Source of the DNA: Pannonibacter carbonis
Lineage (GTDB): Bacteria; Pseudomonadota; Alphaproteobacteria; Rhizobiales; Stappiaceae
Length of the DNA: 64,000 nucleotides
Reading direction: 5' to 3'
Assembly (NCBI RefSeq): GCF_003012935.1
Contig: NZ_PUDR01000004.1
Coordinates: 248,001-312,000 of the forward strand
Shown: positions 37,381 through 44,790 of the stretch, piece after piece
Layout of the letters: each line of letters starts with the position of its first letter
Numbering within the stretch: the first letter of the stretch is position 1
Notes under the pieces: model-generated
The model's database searches: none
What the model was told of the DNA's origin: nothing
What the model saw: the letters and a program-made list of their open reading frames with translations, nothing else
Made by a program: the position numbers and the translations under genes

Positions 37381-37762
37381 GCGAGCATCGCGACCAATGC
37401 CGTCTTGACGGCCCGCCAGTCCGGTAGAGATCCGGGTGGCGGGGCGATCTGGTTTAAAGACCAGCATCCGGCTCCGTGATTGACCAGCCCTACGCCCTCC
37501 GGGTGTTTCGGCCTGATCGCTTCAGGATGCCGCCAGGCTGCAGGCAGGTCTTGCAGAATGGGAACACGCGATTTTCAAGACGAGCCCGACCGCACGTCTT
37601 TAACTGGAAGACCCGGATCCTCCGGCTTCCGCCCGCCGGCCCATTCCCTCTGCGCTTTGCAGGCTGGATGGCTGGAGCCAGAAGACGGCTCCCGGGAGGT
37701 GAAGGATCCGGACCACAACACAAACCCGCCGGCGCCCGCCAGAAATGGCACCAGGAGATTAT
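37381..37762 (+). promoter_or_regulatory. 382-nt leader/promoter region of rpsA
   Basis: No coding sequence is evident between cmk and rpsA. Short stems are visible, including CTGGT/ACCAG at about 37451-37466 and AAGACG/CGTCTT at 37577-37600. A TTGACG at about 37405 could be a -35 element but lacks a convincing -10. The region probably holds the rpsA promoter and a structured leader in which S1 could repress its own translation. That mechanism is inferred from other bacteria. Confidence 0.4.
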
Positions 37763-39460
37763 ATGAGCCAACTGAACCCCTCCACCGCGGATTTTGCGGC
37801 CCTTCTGAATGAGTCCTTTGCCTCGAACGACCTCTATGAAGGTTCGGTCGTCAAGGGCCTCATCGTTGCCATCGAGAAGGACCTTGCCGTCATCGACGTC
37901 GGCCTCAAGGTGGAAGGCCGCGTGCCGCTGAAGGAATTCGGCGTCAAGGGCCGTGATAGCGAACTGAAGGTCGGCGACGAGGTCGAGGTCTACCTGGAGC
38001 GCGTCGAGAACGCCCTGGGTGAAGCTGTTCTGTCGCGCGAGAAGGCTCGCCGCGAAGAGAGCTGGGTCCGTCTCGAAGTCTCCTTCGAGAAGGGCGACAA
38101 GGTTACCGGCCAGATCTTCAACCAGGTCAAGGGCGGCTTCACCGTCGATCTCGACGGCGCCGTGGCCTTCCTGCCGCGTTCGCAGGTCGATATCCGTCCG
38201 GTGCGCGATGTCACCCCGCTGATGCACACCCCGCAGCCGTTCCAGATCCTCAAGATGGACAAGCGCCGCGGCAACATCGTGGTCTCGCGCCGCGTTGTTC
38301 TGGAAGAAACCCGCGCCGAACAGCGTTCGGAACTGGTCCAGAGCCTCGAGGAAGGTCAGACCGTGGAAGGCGTGGTCAAGAACATCACCGACTACGGTGC
38401 GTTCGTCGACCTCGGCGGCATCGATGGCCTGCTGCACGTCACCGACATCGCGTGGCGCCGCATCAACCATCCGTCGGAAGTGCTGTCCATCGGCCAGACC
38501 GTCCGCGTCCAGATCATCCGCGTCAACCAGGACACCCATCGTATCAGCCTCGGCATGAAGCAGCTTGAGACCGATCCGTGGGATGGCATCGAAGCCAAGT
38601 ACCCGATCGACGCCAAGTTCTCGGGCCGCGTGACCAACATCACCGATTACGGCGCATTCGTCGAACTGGAGCCGGGCATCGAAGGCCTGATCCACGTTTC
38701 CGAAATGTCCTGGACCAAGAAGAACGTGCATCCGGGCAAGATCGTTTCGACCTCGCAGGAAGTCGACGTCATGGTCCTGGAAGTCGATCCGGTCAAGCGC
38801 CGCATCTCGCTGGGCCTCAAGCAGACCCTGCAGAACCCGTGGGATGCTTTCGCAGAACGCTTCCCGGTCAACACGGAAGTCGAAGGCGAAGTCAAGAACA
38901 AGACCGAGTTCGGCCTGTTCATCGGCCTCGACGGCGACGTGGATGGCATGGTGCACCTGTCCGACCTCGACTGGAACCGTCCGGGCGAGCAGGTCATCGA
39001 GGAGTACAAGAAGGGCGACATGGTCAAGGCCGTGGTGCTCGACGTCGACGTGGAGAAGGAGCGTATTTCCCTCGGTATCAAGCAGCTCGGCGGTGATCCG
39101 TTCGAGTCCGCCGCTGCCGGTGAAGTCCGCAAGAACGCCATCGTCACCTGCGAAGTCATCGAGGTGAAGGAAGGCGGCCTGGAAGTTAAGCTCGCAGACA
39201 GCGACCTGACCTCCTTCATCCGCCGCGCCGACCTGTCCCGTGACCGCGCTGAACAGCGTCCGGAGCGCTTCTCGGTTGGCGAGAAGATCGACGCACGCAT
39301 CACCCAGTTCGACAAGAAGACCCGTCGCGTCTCCGTCTCGATCAAGGCGCTGGAAATCGCCGAAGAGAAGGAAGCAGTCGCACAGTACGGTTCGTCCGAC
39401 TCGGGCGCTTCGCTGGGCGACATCCTGAGCGCAGCTCTGAAGGCTCGCGACGAGGACTAA
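37763..39460 (+). CDS. rpsA: 30S ribosomal protein S1
   Basis: mRNA-binding ribosomal protein, 565 residues, with six S1/OB repeats. Typical repeat cores are visible: VDVGLKVEGRVPLKEF, GGFTVDLDGAVAFLPRSQVD, ITDYGAFVDLGGIDGLLHVTD, ITDYGAFVELEPGIEGLIHVSE, KTEFGLFIGLDGDVDGMVHLSD and EGGLEVKLADSDLTSFI. The ATG at 37763 follows CAGGAGATTAT. Codon choice is strongly biased towards GC-ending codons, as expected for a highly expressed gene. A strong terminator follows at 39493. Confidence 0.96.
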   Translation: MSQLNPSTADFAALLNESFASNDLYEGSVVKGLIVAIEKDLAVIDVGLKVEGRVPLKEFGVKGRDSELKVGDEVEVYLERVENALGEAVLSREKARREESWVRLEVSFEKGDKVTGQIFNQVKGGFTVDLDGAVAFLPRSQVDIRPVRDVTPLMHTPQPFQILKMDKRRGNIVVSRRVVLEETRAEQRSELVQSLEEGQTVEGVVKNITDYGAFVDLGGIDGLLHVTDIAWRRINHPSEVLSIGQTVRVQIIRVNQDTHRISLGMKQLETDPWDGIEAKYPIDAKFSGRVTNITDYGAFVELEPGIEGLIHVSEMSWTKKNVHPGKIVSTSQEVDVMVLEVDPVKRRISLGLKQTLQNPWDAFAERFPVNTEVEGEVKNKTEFGLFIGLDGDVDGMVHLSDLDWNRPGEQVIEEYKKGDMVKAVVLDVDVEKERISLGIKQLGGDPFESAAAGEVRKNAIVTCEVIEVKEGGLEVKLADSDLTSFIRRADLSRDRAEQRPERFSVGEKIDARITQFDKKTRRVSVSIKALEIAEEKEAVAQYGSSDSGASLGDILSAALKARDED

Positions 39461-39492
39461 TCCTCGCGCAAGGTCTCAAGTCTTGAACACGG

Positions 39493-39530
39493 AACGGCCC
39501 GGGCAATCGCCCGGGCCGTTTTCCTTTGTT
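39493..39530 (+). terminator. Rho-independent terminator of rpsA
   Basis: A perfect 12-bp stem AACGGCCCGGGC / GCCCGGGCCGTT with loop AATC, followed by TTCCTTTGTT. Confidence 0.85.
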
Positions 39531-39665
39531 GATCCTCCAACTAAGATCCGCAAGGCCTGGCGCCGCAGCCGGAGACATTCCGTTGCCGATTGTGAAGGCA
39601 GGCTCGCTCGCCAACCTGCATTTGCAGGTGTAGTGTCCGGGCACACTCACCGCTTCGGACCCGAC

Positions 39666-40076
39666 ATGATCCGCTTTGATCTCAATCCCCGCCTCGAAGG
39701 CGACAGCCTGCCGGTGGCGGACCTTCCCCTCTGTGCCGTAAGGCTGATGAAGGATGCCAATTACCCGTGGCTGCTGCTGATCCCCCGCCAGGCGGATCTC
39801 GTCGAACTTACCGATCTGGCACAACCGGACAGGTTGCAACTGATTGACGAAGTTGCCGCCTGCGCCGATGCGCTGAAGACTGCCACGGCGTGCGACAAGA
39901 TCAACATCGGCGCGCTTGGCAACGTGGTGTCACAATTGCATGTGCATGTGATCGCCCGGTTCCGCAGTGATGCTGCATGGCCGAACCCGGTCTGGGGCGC
40001 CGCACCTGCCCGTTCCTATGAACCTGCCGAACTTGAAGCACTGACCGAGCGTCTACGGTCCTTGCTGCCTGCCTGA
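39666..40076 (+). CDS. HIT (histidine triad) domain protein
   Basis: A 136-residue nucleotide hydrolase/transferase-type protein. The triad appears as SQLHVHVIARF near residue 92. DANYPWLLLIPRQADLVELTDL is the strand preceding the helix, as in bacterial HIT proteins annotated as diadenosine-tetraphosphate hydrolase-like. The ATG at 39666 gives a compact domain; 61 upstream codons are open but partly overlap the rpsA terminator. It heads a small operon with nudC and a histidine phosphatase-like gene, all plausible nucleotide-housekeeping functions. Confidence 0.87.
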   Translation: MIRFDLNPRLEGDSLPVADLPLCAVRLMKDANYPWLLLIPRQADLVELTDLAQPDRLQLIDEVAACADALKTATACDKINIGALGNVVSQLHVHVIARFRSDAAWPNPVWGAAPARSYEPAELEALTERLRSLLPA

Positions 40077-40098
40077 CCAATTCTTGAGGGAGAAACCC

Positions 40099-41046
40099 AT
40101 GGCACTGGATGCCTATGCCCTGGCAACCCAGCCGGGCGGCATGAGCTTCATCGTCAACCCGCTCGACCGCTGCGCCGAGCGGCGGGGCGAAACCGAGTGG
40201 CTTGCCCGCCTGATGCAACAGGACGATGCCCGGTTCGTTGTTGCCACCGCCGGCAAGCTGGTGCTGCGCCGTGATCAGACCAACATGCGCCACACGCAGG
40301 CAGAAGCCTTGGCTCTTGGTCAGAGCGCGGCAGAAACAGCGTTTCTCGGACTTGAACCCTCAGGCGCACCGCTGTTTGCCTGCACCGCCACCCTTTCCGA
40401 TGAACAGCTCGAGATCCGTGAGGAGCTCGAAGTCATCGACCTGCGCAGCCTGGCGCTGCGCCGGGACCTGCCCGAAGCCGATATCGGCGCCCTCGCCCAG
40501 GCCCGCGCCCTCGCACATTGGCACCTCAGCCACCAGTTCTGCTCCCGGTGCGGCGAAAAAACCGTGATGGCCGAAGCTGGATATCGCCGGGATTGTCCCG
40601 CGTGTCAGACGCCGCATTTCCCCCGCACGGATCCTGTCGTGATCATGCTCATCACCCATGGTGACCACGTCCTGCTGGGCCGCCCACCGCGGCTGGCGGA
40701 AGGCGTCTACACCACGCTGGCAGGGTTCATGGAACCGGGTGAAACCATTGAGGATGCGGTCAGGCGTGAGACATTCGAGGAATCTCGTGTGCGTGTCGGC
40801 AATGTCCGCCTGGTTTTGAACCAGCCGTGGCCTTTTCCGGCCAACCTCATGCTTGGCTGCACCGGCGAAGCGCTGACAACGGACATCGAAATCGCACAGG
40901 ACGAGCTGGAAGCCTGCCGCTGGTACAGCCGGGCCGAGGTTGAGACCATGTTGGCCGGGACGCATCCCGAGGGACATCGCATCCCGCCGGGCATTTCCAT
41001 TGCCCATCATCTGATCCTCGGCTGGCTGCAGGAAACCGCATCGTGA
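40099..41046 (+). CDS. nudC: NAD+ diphosphatase (NudC)
   Basis: Nudix hydrolase of 315 residues that cleaves NADH or the NAD cap of RNA to NMN(H) and AMP. The order is an N-terminal domain, a zinc ribbon (FCSRCGEKT...CPACQTPHFP) at about 151-175, then the Nudix box GFMEPGETIEDAVRRETFEE, with SRVRV following, where the usual Gly after the EE pair is Arg. The NudC-specific QPWPFPANLMLG comes next. The start has GAGGGAGAAACCC. Its stop overlaps the GTG of the next gene by 4 nt. Confidence 0.93.
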   Translation: MALDAYALATQPGGMSFIVNPLDRCAERRGETEWLARLMQQDDARFVVATAGKLVLRRDQTNMRHTQAEALALGQSAAETAFLGLEPSGAPLFACTATLSDEQLEIREELEVIDLRSLALRRDLPEADIGALAQARALAHWHLSHQFCSRCGEKTVMAEAGYRRDCPACQTPHFPRTDPVVIMLITHGDHVLLGRPPRLAEGVYTTLAGFMEPGETIEDAVRRETFEESRVRVGNVRLVLNQPWPFPANLMLGCTGEALTTDIEIAQDELEACRWYSRAEVETMLAGTHPEGHRIPPGISIAHHLILGWLQETAS

Positions 41047-41621
41047 CTTACTGCGTGTATCTCACCCACCCGGAAGTGCAGATCGATCCAGCCGTCCCGG
41101 TACCGGATTGGGGCCTATCGGATATCGGCCGCGAGCGGGCAATGCGTGCACCTCTGCTCGACTGGGCCCCCGGCATTCGTCATGTCATCTCCAGCGGCGA
41201 GCGCAAGGCCATCGAGACAGCCGAACTCTTCGCCGCAGCCTTCGGTCTGGAGGTGGGCATTGTTGAAGCCACGCACGAGAATGACCGTTCAGCCACAGGG
41301 TACCTGCCACCACCAGAGTTTCAGGAGGTTGCCAACGCCTTCTTTGCCGCTCCGCAGGAGAGCATTCGCGGCTGGGAACGGGCGATTGACGCGCAAACAC
41401 GCATCGTCACTGCCATCCGCAGCACGCTTGCAAACTTGCCAGCCGGCGAGCCTGTCCTGTTCTGCGGCCATGGCGGTGTCGGGACGCTGCTGAAATGCCA
41501 TCTGCTTGGCGTGCCGATCGCACGGCTGCATGATCAGTCCTCAGGTGGCAACTGGTACGTCTTCGATCCTGCCGATCTTGATCGACAGGCTGCGCCGTCA
41601 CTGGGCTGGACGGCGCTTTAG
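41043..41621 (+). CDS. Histidine phosphatase (phosphoglycerate mutase-like) family protein, atypical active site
   Basis: A 192-residue protein of the histidine phosphatase superfamily: GLSDIGRERA, HVISSGERKAIETAELFAAAF and VLFCGHGGVGTLLKC match the fold. The N-terminal RHG is replaced by THP (CVYLTHPEV), so the phosphorylated His can be assigned but its arginine partner is missing; the second Arg of the SxxxRxxxTA block is present. It starts with GTG inside the nudC stop (GTGA), indicating tight coupling. Whether it is still a phosphatase is unclear. Confidence 0.75.
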   Translation: MTYCVYLTHPEVQIDPAVPVPDWGLSDIGRERAMRAPLLDWAPGIRHVISSGERKAIETAELFAAAFGLEVGIVEATHENDRSATGYLPPPEFQEVANAFFAAPQESIRGWERAIDAQTRIVTAIRSTLANLPAGEPVLFCGHGGVGTLLKCHLLGVPIARLHDQSSGGNWYVFDPADLDRQAAPSLGWTAL

Positions 41622-41740
41622 GCCGGCGGCGGCGTCCAGCCTTTCGCCCTTATTCCCTTCGCCTCCTCTTCTGCCGTTCTCCCTCTGGCCAAATCGTCCG
41701 GTTCGGGTAACCATGGCATCTTGTTCAGATCGGATTGCCC

Positions 41741-42946
41741 ATGCGTCTCCTGTTTCCTATTGTCTTCGGCCTGTTGTCCACGCTGGCTTGCCCAGCGCCT
41801 GCAGGCGCGGCGTATGAAGGTGAATTCAAGACCTTTCTGGCAGAGAAGGTGATCCCTGCCGCCCGCGCGGCCGGTGTGCCGGATTCGGTCCTCCGGCGCG
41901 AACTTGCCGGTCTCAAGCCCAACACGGATTTGCCGGGCCTCGGCCGCCCGGACAAGCCGGAGGCCCCCGCCAAGGTCGATTTTCAGGCGGAATTCCGCGC
42001 GCCGGCCGGCTATTTCAAGGACAGCCAGTTTCGGGCATTGGCCGGCCCCGGGCGTGCTCTGGCGCAGAAGCATGCCGATACCTTAAAGGCGATCGAGGCA
42101 CGATATGGCGTGCCGCGCCGGATCCTCTTGGCAATCTGGGCGCGGGAAAGCGGATATGGCTCTGCCAAGATCCCGCATGACGGCTTGCAGACCGTTGCGA
42201 CCCGCGCCTTCATGGGCGAAAGGCGCGCGTTCTTTCTTGGCGAGACCGTTGCTGCCCTGAAAATTCTCGCCGACGGACATATCACCCGGTCCGAGCTGAA
42301 AAGCTCCTGGGGCGGAGCGATGGGGCAACCTCAGTTCCTGCCCTCGTCCTTCCTCGCCTATGCCGTCGACTTCGACGGCGACGGTCGGCGCGACATCTGG
42401 CGTTCGGCCCCCGATACGCTGGCGTCGATTGCGAATTATCTGAAGGAAAAGGGCTGGGTTGCCGGACGCGACTGGGGCTATGAGGTCATTCTTCCGCCAG
42501 CGGTGTCCTGCAGCCGCGAAGGTCCGGACCAGCGTCAGCCAATCGCCACATTCGTCAGGGAAGGCGTTACTAGGGCCAGCGGCAAGGCGTTCCCCGAGCG
42601 CGAGTTGGCCCGTGACGCCAATATCCTGCTGCCCGCCGGGCGGCTTGGACCGGCATTTTTGGCGACCGAAAATTTCTATGTGCTCAAGGCCTATAACGAA
42701 AGCGACGTTTACGCGCTGTTCGTTGGCCACCTGGCGGACCGGTATGGCTCCGATGCCGGGTTTGTCACGCCGTGGCGGGAGAGCCCCCACGTCTCGCGCG
42801 GCAAAGTGCGTGACATGCAACTGAAGATGCAGAAGGCCGGCTATGACGTTGGCAAGCCGGATGGCCTGATCGGCTTCAAGACCCGGCGCTCGCTCGGGCT
42901 CATGCAGGAACGGGCCGGTCGCCACGCCACTTGCTGGATAGAGTGA
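41741..42946 (+). CDS. Lytic murein transglycosylase (MltB family) with peptidoglycan-binding domain
   Basis: Periplasmic enzyme, 401 residues, that cleaves peptidoglycan glycan strands with formation of anhydro-muramic ends. A signal peptide (MRLLFPIVFGLLSTLACPAPAGA) is followed by the MltB catalytic domain (about 28-325). ILLAIWARESGYG carries the catalytic Glu, and LKSSWGGAMGQPQFLPSSFLAYAVDFDGDG is typical. A C-terminal PG_binding_1 domain (VRDMQLKMQKAGYDVGKPDGLIGFKTRRSL) ends the protein. The ATG at 41741 is preferred over a TTG two codons earlier. A strong terminator lies at 43168. Confidence 0.9.
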   Translation: MRLLFPIVFGLLSTLACPAPAGAAYEGEFKTFLAEKVIPAARAAGVPDSVLRRELAGLKPNTDLPGLGRPDKPEAPAKVDFQAEFRAPAGYFKDSQFRALAGPGRALAQKHADTLKAIEARYGVPRRILLAIWARESGYGSAKIPHDGLQTVATRAFMGERRAFFLGETVAALKILADGHITRSELKSSWGGAMGQPQFLPSSFLAYAVDFDGDGRRDIWRSAPDTLASIANYLKEKGWVAGRDWGYEVILPPAVSCSREGPDQRQPIATFVREGVTRASGKAFPERELARDANILLPAGRLGPAFLATENFYVLKAYNESDVYALFVGHLADRYGSDAGFVTPWRESPHVSRGKVRDMQLKMQKAGYDVGKPDGLIGFKTRRSLGLMQERAGRHATCWIE

Positions 42947-43167
42947 AAGATGCACGCCGTGAACCGGCGGGCATGTCCCGACAGGTGTCTGAAACGCGAC
43001 TTCCACCGGTCGGAAAGGCGGACCGCATTTTCAATTGATATCCGGTCGCGCAAACGGTCAGCTGATCGGCGGCGGGTACAGCCCGAAACGGCATCCTGTC
43101 CTTTGCCCCCGCAGCAGCGTTACCACTTCGACCCAGGGACCACTTGCTCCTGCGGCGATGAGGAACC

Positions 43168-43207
43168 AGCCCCCGTCTGGCGACAACGTCAACGCCAGAC
43201 GGGGGCT
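43168..43207 (+). terminator. Strong hairpin, probable terminator of the transglycosylase gene
   Basis: A perfect 15-bp stem (AGCCCCCGTCTGGCG / CGCCAGACGGGGGCT) with a 10-nt loop, followed by CGCTTTGCTTTG. It lies 222 nt after the stop and just before the convergent olsB end. The remainder of 42947-43270 shows nothing else I can identify. Confidence 0.7.
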
Positions 43208-43270
43208 CGCTTTGCTTTGAAGCAATACGGTTATGAACCAGGCGCCAACCTGCGACCGGGGTCGGCACGC

Positions 43271-44224
43271 TCAGCTGGCGTGGCGGCTGGCGTCGGCGCC
43301 GTAGTAGTTCACATAGCGGGCATTGAGGGCTGAAACCGGCATCACGATCAGGACATCGGTGGTGCCAAATTGATGATCAATGACCGCCCCGTCGCCGATA
43401 TAGGCTCCCAGCCGCAGGTACCCCTTGATCAACGGCGGCAAGTCGCGCAACGCGGCCTTCTCGCTGAGATCTTCTTTCGCGAGCCGGTTCATCTCGACAT
43501 ATCGCTCGGGCAGCGCCTTGACGCGCCAGTTTTCGGGGGCCCTTGCATGATGATGCAGGAACGACAACTGACCGGCGATAAGGTCCGGATCCGTGCCCTC
43601 GATCGAAGCGCAACCGATCATCACATCGATCCGGTTTTGCAGAACATACGACCAGATGCCGTGCCACAGCAGCTCGACGGTGCGTTTGTTACGATAGGGC
43701 TTCAAGACGCAAGACCGGCCAAGTTCCAGGAAGTTGAGCCCCGGATTGGCGTCGATCAGTGGCTGGATGTCATACTCAGCCGAGGAATAGAACCCTCCGT
43801 GCCGATTTGCGACATCCTGGCGCAGCAGGCGATACGTGCCGACGATCTGCGGCTGCAGCCGGCCGAGCTTGTTGCGTTTCAGGCAGGCATGGTCGATGAC
43901 CAGCATGTGATCGCAAATCGCATCAAACGGATCGAAATCCCGCTTGGAGGCGAGGGTCTGCGCATCCGCAATCGCTGACATTTCTTCATAGAAGACATTG
44001 TAGCGCAACCGTTGCGCTGCCTTGATCTCCTTGGCGCTGCGCGCAATCCGGACTTCAAGTGAACCGATGCGCCCGAGCGTCGTCGGCTCCGGCCCGAGTG
44101 CCAGGCTCGACTTCAATGGACGCGAAAGCCCCGGAAACCACCGCCCAGCTGAGCCGGTGTCCCGGCGCATTGGTGTGAACTTCTCGACGAGTTTCATCGG
44201 AGAAAAAATACCCGACCGCACCAT
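43271..44224 (-). CDS. olsB: Ornithine-acyl-ACP N-acyltransferase (OlsB-type GNAT)
   Basis: Makes lyso-ornithine lipid by transferring a 3-hydroxyacyl group from ACP to ornithine; 317 residues. The OlsB/hemolysin-like GNAT block is clear: GSLEVRIARSAKEIKAAQRLRYNVFYEEM, FDAICDHMLVID, NFLELGRSCVLKPYRNKRTVELLW and RIDVMIGCASIEGTDP. The start at 44224 gives the usual family length; the frame is open 101 codons further without conserved sequence. A PhoB-box-like triple repeat lies about 340 nt upstream, consistent with phosphate-starvation control known for ornithine lipids in rhizobia. No olsA is adjacent. Confidence 0.85.
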   Translation of the reverse strand: MVRSGIFSPMKLVEKFTPMRRDTGSAGRWFPGLSRPLKSSLALGPEPTTLGRIGSLEVRIARSAKEIKAAQRLRYNVFYEEMSAIADAQTLASKRDFDPFDAICDHMLVIDHACLKRNKLGRLQPQIVGTYRLLRQDVANRHGGFYSSAEYDIQPLIDANPGLNFLELGRSCVLKPYRNKRTVELLWHGIWSYVLQNRIDVMIGCASIEGTDPDLIAGQLSFLHHHARAPENWRVKALPERYVEMNRLAKEDLSEKAALRDLPPLIKGYLRLGAYIGDGAVIDHQFGTTDVLIVMPVSALNARYVNYYGADASRHAS

Positions 44225-44550
44225 GTGTGTTCGGTCCCCTCGCTTGCTTCGGTCGTTTCCACCAGCGCCCGGCTTGCATCCTTTCGGAATGGCAGGGCTT
44301 TGATTTGTCGGCGACGCCAATCGGCGGCGCATTTTCCTGTGCTGCGGACAAGTCCGCAAGCAGCGTGCCGGACCTTCTGGAAAGAAGGGATAGAAACTGT
44401 CCGCCGCGGTTGAATGCATCCACGGGGATGGCGTTTCCGTCGCCTTCAGTCCAATCCGCTTTCGCGATTTCATCCCGATCACGGGCCTGCGGTTTCGGTC
44501 CAGACGGTCAGACACATGCCGTGTCATCCTGTCACGACCCTAGCCAATGA

Positions 44551-44583
44551 CTGGACCACAGTTTCTCAACAGTAACATGACAG
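44551..44583 (-). promoter_or_regulatory. PhoB-box-like triple direct repeat upstream of olsB
   Basis: On the minus strand three CTGT-headed units follow each other every 11 bp: CTGTCATGTTA, CTGTTGAGAAA, CTGTGGTCCAG. The first pair matches the Pho-box layout (CTGTCAT, 4 nt, CTGTCAT) with mismatches in the second unit. A weak -10 (TAGGGT) lies downstream. Apart from this, 44225-44790 has no gene that I can support. Confidence 0.58.
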
Positions 44584-44790
44584 GCCGGTCATCGCATCTA
44601 TTTCACCCCGGAACCGCGCAAGTTCTAGGCCCGGCCTGCCGGCAGGGCTGAAAGCGGCGCACAACATCAATCCTCCGTTCTCCGGCGCTGGGGAAAACGG
44701 CACAACGCTCCAAGGCGGAAGCTCGACCTTTCATCCTGGCCAGGAGCGATGGCAATCCAGGTCAGTGAAACACGTGAAGGAGACCGGGGA

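Noticed and set aside
43271-44527. OlsB read from the upstream ATG at 44527 (418 residues)
   Set aside because: The extra 101 residues are basic, low-complexity and not OlsB-like, and family length supports 44224. The interval is better explained as an untranslated leader downstream of the PhoB-like repeat.
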